From positions 1-64,000 of the forward strand of contig JANQPA010000034.1 of assembly GCA_028285545.1 (NCBI GenBank): a stretch of 64,000 nucleotides of DNA, read 5' to 3'. Numbering within the stretch: the first letter of the stretch is position 1; each line of letters opens with the position of its first letter. A program made the position numbers and the translations under genes. A model generated the notes under the pieces. It was given only the letters and a program-made list of their open reading frames with translations. It ran no database searches and was not told where the DNA came from. This document shows, piece by piece, positions 44,931 to 52,248 of this stretch. This DNA comes from Saprospiraceae bacterium. Lineage in GTDB: Bacteria; Bacteroidota; Bacteroidia; Chitinophagales; Saprospiraceae.

Positions 44931-46229
44931 TTATTTTACCTTACCATCCCTTTCCGGAAGATAACCCTCATCACCTGTGATTAGTCTGACTTTATACCAG
45001 CCTTTCATTTTTTCTATAATGCTAAGGTCTACTCCCCCTGGAACCCTAACTACTATTTCTGAAGACTTACTTGGGGAGGAATAAATGGCTACCCTGCTTC
45101 CGCTTGAACCTTTAACTTCTACCTTATCTGCCATGCTTTCAGCAGAAACATCAAAGGCGTATTTTTCAATATTGATGCCTATGGCTTCTAAATCCGCTAT
45201 CATTTCTGCATATTCTTTTGCTTTTTCGACGGCTCTTTTATAAACCTTGGAATCCCCCTCTAACTGATAAGCCAATTCATAATACTTTTTAGCATCCATA
45301 AAATTTCCAACCGCTTCGTGTATGGTACCTAGATTATAGGCGGCAATAGGATTATAAGGGTCGGCATCATAGATTTTTTTATAAATGACAAAACCTCTTT
45401 CCATCTCTCCGTCCTTGAGAAATTTATTAGCATCCTTGGCATCGTCCCTGAATTTTTTGAACTTGACCTTTCTAAGGCTAAAAGAACGGGTTTGGTAATA
45501 AGGGGCAAAATAATTAACCAACCTCTTGGAGATTGATTTAAAGGCTTTTTCAGCCAGGAATTCGCCTGAATCGACTGCTCCCTTGCTTGGATAGCCTTTT
45601 TTACTGCTTTCAGTATCACTCTGAGAATTAGTGAAGTTGGCAGTGCCTACGATCTCACCTGTCTGTACCGAAACTATTTTCATACCGGCTGAGGCATTGA
45701 GTTCTCGTTTTCGATAATAGGTAGTTTCTTTGGTACCGTCCTTTTTTTCACTGGTTCTGGTATAGGTTTCATCCTCAAAACTATAAGAGAGATTACCCAA
45801 TATCATGGCGTCAACCCCTAACAATTTGCCGATATCTGCAGCTTGAGATTCGTCAATGGCACCACTTACAGAAAGACCTTGTTCTTTAAGGATTACATCA
45901 ATCTGATTTCTTTCTATGATGCTAAAAACATTGGTTGGCACTTTATGCATATAGATTCTTTTCTCTACAGCTCCTCTGTAATCCTCAATGAGGTCAGCGG
46001 TCATATAGCCCGGAAGGCGGTCTCCAAAATCGGCTCCTAATTTTCGAAGGATGAAATTACTTTTATCTTCAAAATCCAGAATGGCAATTTTTCGAACATT
46101 TTCCAGGCGTTTGGTAGGGGTGTTTAAGACACAGGCTGAAAAGGATGGTCCAAAAAGTTGACCCCAACTTATTTTAGGGGTGCTAAAGAAGACAATTATG
46201 GAAATGACTAGTAACAGATGGTTTTTCAT
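44931..46229 (-). CDS. CsgG-like protein with TPR and SH3-like domains
   Basis: The 432-residue product has a signal peptide (about 23 residues). A CsgG/curli-assembly-like domain spans about 40-250 (VRKIAILDFEDKSNF, SIIERNQIDVILKEQGLSVSGAIDESQAADIGKLLGVDAMILGNL). A TPR segment lies at about 280-340 (DADPYNPIAAYNLGTIHEAVGN), and a bacterial SH3 fold at about 375-430 (VAIYSSPSKSSEIVVRVPGGVDLSIIEKMKGWYKV) probably binds peptidoglycan or protein. The CsgG cysteine for lipidation is not obvious. It lies upstream of the LPP20-like gene, consistent with a shared operon. Confidence 0.75.
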   Translation of the reverse strand: MKNHLLLVISIIVFFSTPKISWGQLFGPSFSACVLNTPTKRLENVRKIAILDFEDKSNFILRKLGADFGDRLPGYMTADLIEDYRGAVEKRIYMHKVPTNVFSIIERNQIDVILKEQGLSVSGAIDESQAADIGKLLGVDAMILGNLSYSFEDETYTRTSEKKDGTKETTYYRKRELNASAGMKIVSVQTGEIVGTANFTNSQSDTESSKKGYPSKGAVDSGEFLAEKAFKSISKRLVNYFAPYYQTRSFSLRKVKFKKFRDDAKDANKFLKDGEMERGFVIYKKIYDADPYNPIAAYNLGTIHEAVGNFMDAKKYYELAYQLEGDSKVYKRAVEKAKEYAEMIADLEAIGINIEKYAFDVSAESMADKVEVKGSSGSRVAIYSSPSKSSEIVVRVPGGVDLSIIEKMKGWYKVRLITGDEGYLPERDGKVK

Positions 46230-46398
46230 AATGAATTTATTGGGTATTACAGGTTAAATTTATTTAAAATAAAGCTTTAATTTCAAAGCTGTTTTTTAAT
46301 GGCATAAAGTGGAGGTGGCATTTGAAACGCAGACATTGACAGCAGATAGTTGGATTCTACAAAGGTAAAAAAAATAGAGATCTGGCGCTACTTTCCAA

Positions 46399-47274
46399 TT
46401 AGCTAGTTTGGGATTGAATGTTTGGTTTTTTTTCGGAAAGTTTATTCATCGCATCTTTATAGCCTAAACTTATTTGACGATTGGCCAGAACAGAAGAAAA
46501 ATGAGCGGGATTGCCAATTGATTTGGTTGGACGAATAAGGGTAAGTTGATCCTTGAATAGATAGGATTTCCAAAGTTGCTTAGGGCGATATTTCATAAAA
46601 GTAGCCACATCAATTCCAATGACATGACTTACATCTGATTGATCAAAGAGAATATCTATTGGAAGGTTTAGGTCGATGCCGCCATCCAGATAGTAATTGT
46701 TGTTGATGCGGTGTGGCCAAAACAGAGGGAAGCTGGCACTGGCGATAAGATAATTTACCAGTTCTCCATTAGGAATATCTCGGAGAAAATATTGCTCTCC
46801 TTTCATTTTAAAAACATTCCAAACATTAAGGGCAAAGTCAATAGGAGCATTTCGAATTTTGTCTTCATCAATTAATTCTGACAATAAAGCTTTGAATGGG
46901 CTAATGTCGATTTTGCCCTGGGTAAAAAATTCTTTAGTAAGTCTAAGGTATTCCTTAAACCCCATATTCGAAACTGTACTTTTTGATTGGAAGGATTGAA
47001 AGATGGTCTCTGGCTTCATTTGTCTCCATAATGTTTCGATGGTATCTACTTCTCCCTGGATGATCAGTGCTCCATTAATGGCTCCAATGGAAGTTCCGGC
47101 TATGAGCTTTACCTGGGTATCAAGCTTTAGATCGCTTAGTGCTTTCCAGGCACCTATTTGGTAAGCACCCAGGGCACCGCCTCCGGAGAGGGCCAGTCCG
47201 AGGGGAGATATGTTGTTTTTTTTAAGACATGTCATGTCTAGACATGACATGTCTTTTTCTTGCTTTTTAGGCAT
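46399..47274 (-). CDS. Patatin-like phospholipase
   Basis: The 291-residue product contains GLALSGGGALGAYQIG near 26-41 (oxyanion-hole loop), the catalytic Ser in GTSIG near 60-64 and the catalytic Asp in DGG near 197. This is the Ser-Asp dyad of patatin-like lipases. Residues 7-17 (KDMSCLDMTCL) are encoded by a 32-bp REP-family palindrome, so the native N-terminus may have been replaced. No start codon lies between the palindrome and LGLALSGGG, so translation from 47274 or from Met codons inside the palindrome is required. Confidence 0.85.
   Translation of the reverse strand: MPKKQEKDMSCLDMTCLKKNNISPLGLALSGGGALGAYQIGAWKALSDLKLDTQVKLIAGTSIGAINGALIIQGEVDTIETLWRQMKPETIFQSFQSKSTVSNMGFKEYLRLTKEFFTQGKIDISPFKALLSELIDEDKIRNAPIDFALNVWNVFKMKGEQYFLRDIPNGELVNYLIASASFPLFWPHRINNNYYLDGGIDLNLPIDILFDQSDVSHVIGIDVATFMKYRPKQLWKSYLFKDQLTLIRPTKSIGNPAHFSSVLANRQISLGYKDAMNKLSEKKPNIQSQTS
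47224..47255. repeat. REP-family palindrome, 32 bp perfect
   Basis: AAGACATGTCATGTCT at 47224-47239 is followed by its exact complement at 47240-47255. It lies inside the first codons of the patatin-like gene and about 70 bases upstream of the RAYT start codon. Same word family as 134-314 and 47901-47967. Confidence 0.9.
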
Positions 47275-47326
47275 TTTGTAAGTATATTGTTATGAATTTT
47301 TGTCAAAACGAAAAACCAAATTAAAC

Positions 47327-47962
47327 ATGAAACAACATCATGAGCTTCCACTCTATTGTGGTGAGATTTACCACATTTATAACCGAACGAATAATAAGGA
47401 AAAAATGTTCTTGTCAGAGGAAAATATGCACTACTTCCTCAGAAGATATACTGAGTATTTATCTCCTTTTTTAGATACCTACGCCTATTGCTTATTACCC
47501 AATCATTTTCACTTTTTGGTAAAGGTAAAACCTATGGAGGAATTGATATTGATTTCTAAGGAGTATGAAAAAATATTTAAAGGGAGGCTTGTTAGTGAGT
47601 ACTTTAGAAGATTTTTCATTTCATATACTAAATCATTTAATGAGTATTCCGGTAGGTATGGTAATCTTTTCCAACGACCATTCAAAAGGAAATTAGTTGC
47701 TGATAATGACTATTTCTGTCAAAGTGTTTTCTACATTAACCACAATCCAAGAAAACATAATTTAGTGGATAATTATGCGGATTATGAATGGAGTTCATAT
47801 TATGATTTGATTAATGGAAATTCAGAACTTCTGGATACAGCAACTGTAATGGAAGCGTTTGGAGGGGAATTATTTTTTTTGGCATATCATCAAAGTGATA
47901 GACATGACATATCTAGATATGACATGTACCTAAATAACGGAGATGTCATGTCTAAGAAATGA
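47327..47962 (+). CDS. REP-associated tyrosine transposase (RAYT, Y1/HUH)
   Basis: The 211-residue product has the metal-binding HUH motif HFH at residues 60-62 (LLPNHFHFLVK). A SVFYINHNPRKHNLV helix should supply the catalytic tyrosine, and DYEWSSYYDL is the usual RAYT C-terminal motif. RAYTs are IS200-related single-strand nucleases that act on REP palindromes. The C-terminal residues (about 190-211) are read through REP-family words. Palindromes lie on both sides of the gene. The ATG at 47327 is preferred; a TTG at 47300 would add 9 residues. Confidence 0.92.
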   Translation: MKQHHELPLYCGEIYHIYNRTNNKEKMFLSEENMHYFLRRYTEYLSPFLDTYAYCLLPNHFHFLVKVKPMEELILISKEYEKIFKGRLVSEYFRRFFISYTKSFNEYSGRYGNLFQRPFKRKLVADNDYFCQSVFYINHNPRKHNLVDNYADYEWSSYYDLINGNSELLDTATVMEAFGGELFFLAYHQSDRHDISRYDMYLNNGDVMSKK

Positions 47963-47967
47963 CATGT
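47901..47967. repeat. REP-family palindromes downstream of and inside RAYT
   Basis: A first hairpin (47901-47929) has the 14-bp core CATATCTAGATATG at 47908-47921 extended by imperfect arms. A second (ATGTCAT at 47943-47949 with ATGACAT at 47959-47965) follows. Both overlap the last codons of the transposase gene. Confidence 0.85.
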
Positions 47968-47978
47968 CTTCCACTAAA

Positions 47979-48332
47979 GGGCGTACCACTACCTCAATTA
48001 AAACTTAGGTCAATTGGATTAAAAATACTAAACTACTTTTAGGCTAAAGCGGACATGGCTACCAAAAGGCCACTCACAAAAATGATGGTATACATCAAAA
48101 TGGTTAAAGTACCCGGTTTTTGATCCATAGACCGCTCTGTCATTTGGGAAACCCTGCCCATATCATAATACCCTTGCGGATATTGGGCAGAACTCCGAAC
48201 TTTCCGTGGCGATATCGCAATAAATGTAAGTACCATAGCTCCTGCGAAAAGAAAAATGAATATATTCATGATAAAAGATTTTTGGGTTGTTAATAAATAT
48301 AGGTTTTCGCAGTGGTACGCCCTAGATATGTC
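47979..48332. repeat. 12-bp inverted repeat enclosing a small gene, with REP words outside
   Basis: GGGCGTACCACT at 47979-47990 has its exact complement at 48311-48322. Just outside lie GACATGTC (47961-47968) and CTAGATATGTC (48322-48332). The enclosed 320 bases hold one small membrane-protein gene. The REP cluster at 134-314 has a similar arrangement with a different inverted repeat. Confidence 0.7.
48039..48269 (-). CDS. Small two-helix membrane protein
   Basis: This 76-residue product starts MNIFIFLFAGAMVLTFIAI, has a polar middle (PRKVRSSAQYPQGYYDMGRVSQMTERSMDQKPG) and ends in a second helix (ILMYTIIFVSGLLVAMSALA). No family recognised. The longer frame from 48341 reads the inverted repeat and REP words in its first 24 codons and is rejected. 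The gene lies inside the 12-bp inverted repeat next to RAYT. Confidence 0.6.
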   Translation of the reverse strand: MNIFIFLFAGAMVLTFIAISPRKVRSSAQYPQGYYDMGRVSQMTERSMDQKPGTLTILMYTIIFVSGLLVAMSALA

Positions 48333-48542
48333 AAACAACATGTGATTTTATCATTCTAATAACTCCTTTGAGATAAAATAAATTTTAAACCAGGTATTAA
48401 ATCTTTGATTTTTTTCTATATAATCTATTTATGAATGTATTTTATTCCTTTATCAATTGTATGAACAACACATCTTAAGCCATAGAGGAACTTTATTTGC
48501 TTATCTATTTTCAAGACAAAATCAGAGCTCCAATTAAATTAA

Positions 48543-49223
48543 ATGACAAAGCACGGGAAGCTAGATATAATTATAGAAAAACCAGGTTGGCTGGCGGTTA
48601 ATAAGCCTTCGGGACTTATTGTTGAAAAAAGCCATTATGAAACACCGACGCTTGAAGATCTTGTATATGAGCATTTAGCCCGAAGCAAAAAAGACCCCTT
48701 TGTTGGGGTTGTGCATCGGTTAGACAGACCTACTTCAGGAATAGTCCTCTACGCTAAAAAAAAGAGCATCTTGAAATTACTAAATGCACAATTTGCAGAA
48801 AAAAGAGTTTCCAAAACTTATTTGGCCATTACTGATAAAGAGCCCGAAATGAGAAGTGCTAACATCAGTCATTGGCATCTCAAAAACACAAAACTTAAAA
48901 GAGCGGACCTTTTTGCCCAACAAAAGAAGGGAAGTCTAGCAGTAAGCCTACACTATAAACTATTAAAAACCATCGAGAAGAGGAGTATCTTGGAAATTAA
49001 GCCCAAAACCGGAAAATATCATCAGATAAGAGCCCAACTAAGTGAAATCGGTTGTCCTATTGTAGGGGATATAAAATATGGGGCAACACCTCTGGAAAAT
49101 GAAAAATATATTGCCCTACATGCCTGGAAACTTCAGATTTTTGAACCTCAATCCGGCGATAAAATAATAATTAAGGCTCCCATTCCTAATTATTCTGTTT
49201 GGTCTCCCTTTAAATTATCGTAA
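48543..49223 (+). CDS. RluA-family pseudouridine synthase
   Basis: The 226-residue enzyme isomerises a uridine in an RNA to pseudouridine. GWLAVNKPSGLIV near residue 14-26 and the catalytic Asp in VVHRLDRPTSG near 57-67 are present, as are FAEKRVSKTYLAI near 92-104 and the C-terminal PKTGKYHQIRAQL. There is no S4 domain, as in the short RluC/RluA-like subgroup. The RNA target cannot be assigned from sequence. Its last 9 bases overlap the 3' end of the convergent gene. Confidence 0.9.
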   Translation: MTKHGKLDIIIEKPGWLAVNKPSGLIVEKSHYETPTLEDLVYEHLARSKKDPFVGVVHRLDRPTSGIVLYAKKKSILKLLNAQFAEKRVSKTYLAITDKEPEMRSANISHWHLKNTKLKRADLFAQQKKGSLAVSLHYKLLKTIEKRSILEIKPKTGKYHQIRAQLSEIGCPIVGDIKYGATPLENEKYIALHAWKLQIFEPQSGDKIIIKAPIPNYSVWSPFKLS

Positions 49224-51245
49224 AAGCAGAACATCGCCAGATATCTGCTGGCTTATTCCATCTATGTAAATGACCTCCGCCATCCAAACGTATATTCCTT
49301 TTGGTAAAATATTGCCGTTAAAACGACCATCCCATCGAAGAGCTTCAGATTGGCTTGGAGTGGCCCCTCGTTCGAATACTAAACTGCCCCATCTGTCAAA
49401 AATGCGGAAACTGCCAATTTGCTCAACGCTATTAGAAAAAAATGGTCTGAAGTAGTCATTTTTTCCATCTCCATTGGGACTGAAAACATTAGGCGCAAAA
49501 TATTTTCTTTCTTTCAAAACCCTGATATTAAAACTGTCTGCAGCCATGCAGCCATTTGCGTCACTTACTTCCAATATATAGGTAATATTATTTAATGGAC
49601 GAATGACTGGGTTTGCACAATTTGTACAGGATAAGCCTTCATTTGGCGACCAGTTATACATAGTAACCGGCCTATTTGTATTAAAAGATACCTCTATGCT
49701 ATCTCCCAATTTAACTTCCTCACTTGCTGTCAAAGATAGACTTAGCTTTTCGCCATTAAAAAGTTCTCTTTCTGAAGTAAACTGACAGCCGGATTGGTCC
49801 ATAACAGTAATATCATATACTCCAGGAGCCAATCCCGAAAAGACTTCATTTTCTTGAAATATTCCTTGATTCAGACTAAAAGAATGGGGAGGAAAACCAT
49901 TATTTATTTCTGACACTAAAATTTGCCACCCATCCTCACCCGAGCAGGCAGGAGGAATGGTTTCTATTTTGGCACTCAATTGACTATTGCTGGCCTGAAT
50001 CTCATCAATAGCAGTGCATCCCAGCGAATTGGTTACTGTTACGGTATAAAGCCCTTCCCGGTTGATCATTAACTCTTTTCCCGTTGAACCGTCTGACCAA
50101 AGGTATGATGAAAAATCACCAGCATCTAAAAAGGCCTGACGGTTGTTACATAAAATAGAATCTCCTGAAATGGAAAAATCCCTGGGATCACCAAAGGAAA
50201 GATCTAACCTAATCAGACTATCACATCCATCACTAGTTTGTAATAATTGCTCATAAATACCTTCCGAAAAATATACCTGATTATTGAGATTGTAAGAATC
50301 GCCTCTACAAATTTTAGCCTCAATGTTAAAAGTTTGAGGTTGATATCTTAAGGTAGAAAAATTAGAAACAATCCTACAGGATGGCCTGATGATATTTTCT
50401 TGGGTATTGGCCAATAGCAAGCGATATTTGTTTCCTTCCTGAGGCCTGTTGATCTCAAATTCATTTTGATTAGCCCCTGGTATAGTTATCCATGACTGAC
50501 CATTGTCTTCACTAACCTGCCATTGGAAAACTGGAGTATCGAATCCTTCCGCTAGGTTAGACAAGATGGACAAGGGCCGATCACCACAAAAGGGAATGGT
50601 GTCTGCTAACTCTAAGCGTGGGCCACAAGGACGAAAACTGATATTATCCAGGGCAAGGTCATTGCCAAAGCCTCCAGGAGCATTATTGCGCAAAGCCAAC
50701 TCTAACTGTTGTACATTATCCTCGGAAGTAAAAGCAAAACGATAGGTATGCCAGGAACCATCAATAGGAACATCGCCAGAATTAAAAACAACCTCGCCAT
50801 TGATAAGAAATGAGATATTGGGCTTGATAAATTGATTAGCAATAGCGGGATTATTCATGGAAATAACATCGGCCGAAAATTCATAGGTGGTCCGCCCACA
50901 AATATTTACCGTTCTTTGGTAGAACAAACCAGGATTGAAAGATGCATTAACCACCATCATATAGCCATTGGGATCAGCACTGTTATCTCTTATGTTTATC
51001 CAATCTGTTGCAAAACCTCCCCAATTGGTTGTATTATTGGTAATGGTATACATCCCATCATTAGGGGGTGGATTAGTAATGTAGCTGTAACCAGGAGCGA
51101 TTCCAGGATCAGGAGCGATGTTGGCTAAGCCTGAGCCAAATGTTCCATCCGGAAATATGTTTTCACCTAAGGATCCACTGCAATCCTGAGCCTTCATTGA
51201 ATACCAAAAAAGGCATAAAAAGAGTAAACTTAGTTTATGCATCAA
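49215..51245 (-). CDS. T9SS-exported multi-domain protein
   Basis: The 676-residue product has a signal peptide (about 19 residues, ending MKAQ) and an N-terminal jelly-roll or carbohydrate-binding-like region (about 25-210: NICGRTTYEFSADVISMNN, LALDNISFRPCG). Ig-like segments, one ICRGDSYN...GCDSLIRL repeat like those of the giant protein, a PKD-like domain (about 510-575) and a CHU_C type B sorting domain (about 580-676: KYFAPNVFSPNGDGKND) follow. Its start codon overlaps the stop of the plug-only lipoprotein gene (ATGA), so the two are probably translated together. Confidence 0.88.
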   Translation of the reverse strand: MMHKLSLLFLCLFWYSMKAQDCSGSLGENIFPDGTFGSGLANIAPDPGIAPGYSYITNPPPNDGMYTITNNTTNWGGFATDWINIRDNSADPNGYMMVVNASFNPGLFYQRTVNICGRTTYEFSADVISMNNPAIANQFIKPNISFLINGEVVFNSGDVPIDGSWHTYRFAFTSEDNVQQLELALRNNAPGGFGNDLALDNISFRPCGPRLELADTIPFCGDRPLSILSNLAEGFDTPVFQWQVSEDNGQSWITIPGANQNEFEINRPQEGNKYRLLLANTQENIIRPSCRIVSNFSTLRYQPQTFNIEAKICRGDSYNLNNQVYFSEGIYEQLLQTSDGCDSLIRLDLSFGDPRDFSISGDSILCNNRQAFLDAGDFSSYLWSDGSTGKELMINREGLYTVTVTNSLGCTAIDEIQASNSQLSAKIETIPPACSGEDGWQILVSEINNGFPPHSFSLNQGIFQENEVFSGLAPGVYDITVMDQSGCQFTSERELFNGEKLSLSLTASEEVKLGDSIEVSFNTNRPVTMYNWSPNEGLSCTNCANPVIRPLNNITYILEVSDANGCMAADSFNIRVLKERKYFAPNVFSPNGDGKNDYFRPFFSNSVEQIGSFRIFDRWGSLVFERGATPSQSEALRWDGRFNGNILPKGIYVWMAEVIYIDGISQQISGDVLLLR

Positions 51246-51685
51246 TTGGAGCTGTCTGGTTTTTTCGATCTTACAACAATAACACCATTGGATCCCCTAA
51301 GCCCCCACATGGATGTTTCGCCAGCATTTTTAAGTACGGTAATAGACTCTACATCAGCCAGGTTAATAGCAGAAAACAATGATTGAAAATCATTTCCCAT
51401 TGGTGTATTATCCAAAACAAATAGGGGGGAACTATCAAGCAAAAAGGAATTACTTTGACTGCGAATCCTGACAGTGAGATTTGGGCTTCTTCCCGAAACC
51501 ATCACTCCCGGTAATCGACGCAGATGATTTTCCCAGGTTTGGGAATTGTCAACCTTGTTGATGGAAGCAACACCATCACCGGTTGCTAACTGATTTCCGT
51601 TATAAACAGAAGAATTGCCTTTTTCAGTAGTGGAACAGCTCCAGCAGAATAATAGCATGAATAAAAGAGTAAAGATATTCCTCAT
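51242..51685 (-). CDS. Lipoprotein with a TonB-receptor-like plug domain only
   Basis: The 147-residue product has a lipoprotein signal ending FCWSC near residue 17. A plug-like domain follows (about 50-140: NHLRRLPGVMVSG, LTVRIRSQSNSFLLDSSPLFVLDN, INLADVESITVLKNAGETSMWGLRGSNGVIVVRSK). No barrel follows. Isolated plug domains on lipoproteins are known in Bacteroidota, but the role is unclear. Its ATGA overlap with the T9SS protein gene suggests the two work together at the outer membrane. Confidence 0.75.
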   Translation of the reverse strand: MRNIFTLLFMLLFCWSCSTTEKGNSSVYNGNQLATGDGVASINKVDNSQTWENHLRRLPGVMVSGRSPNLTVRIRSQSNSFLLDSSPLFVLDNTPMGNDFQSLFSAINLADVESITVLKNAGETSMWGLRGSNGVIVVRSKKPDSSN

Positions 51686-51822
51686 CGCTAATTGGATTTG
51701 AAAGAAGTACTAAAAGAAGCCATCTCCATAAATTTAATCTTTTTGATTTAGAATTAGGGATGATTTAAGTTAAAGTATTAGCTAATCAGGGCTAATGTCT
51801 TTTAGTATTATTTTGTTATGAA

Positions 51823-51866
51823 ACTGTTAAAATAGTTGACTAACTGTTAATATAGTAGTATTATTG
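51823..51866 (+). promoter_or_regulatory. Promoter and probable operator of the BlaI/BlaR1-like pair
   Basis: TTG at 51836-51838, a 20-base spacer and TATTATTG at 51859-51866 fit the Bacteroidota promoter pattern. Two copies of ACTGTTAAWATAGT (51823-51836 and 51843-51856) are exactly 20 bp apart, lie over the -33 box and spacer, and are partly palindromic. They are good candidates for BlaI-type repressor sites. Confidence 0.65.
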
Positions 51867-51876
51867 GAAATAAAAA

Positions 51877-52248
51877 ATGAGTTCACTTACACCAAAAGAG
51901 GAGGAGGTTATGCAGGCATTATGGAAGCTAAAGCAGGCTTTTATTAAGGACCTTCTGGAAATTTTGCCAGAGCCCAAGCCGCATTATAACACGGTGTCTA
52001 CGGCAATTCGAAAACTAGAGGTAAAAGGTATTGTGGGTCATAAAGCTTTTGGAAATACTCACCTGTATTTTCCTTTATTATCCAAGGAAGAATATTTAGA
52101 AAAAATTACTAGTGGGACAGTGAAAAGCTATTTTGATAACTCCTTCAAACAGTTTGTAACTTATTTTGCCGAGAATGAAAAAATATCACCAAAAGAATTG
52201 AAGGAAATAATTGAATTGATTGAAAAAGGAAAAAAAGATCCTTCATGA
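51877..52248 (+). CDS. BlaI/MecI/CopY-family repressor
   Basis: The 123-residue winged-helix protein begins LTPKEEEVMQALWKL and continues with PKPHYNTVSTAIRKLEVKGIVGHKAFGNTHLYFPL, the DNA-binding core of the BlaI/MecI family. A C-terminal helical dimer region follows. It should repress its own promoter until the partner protease cleaves or releases it. Its last four bases overlap the start of the M56 gene (ATGA), typical for this pair. Confidence 0.93.
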   Translation: MSSLTPKEEEVMQALWKLKQAFIKDLLEILPEPKPHYNTVSTAIRKLEVKGIVGHKAFGNTHLYFPLLSKEEYLEKITSGTVKSYFDNSFKQFVTYFAENEKISPKELKEIIELIEKGKKDPS

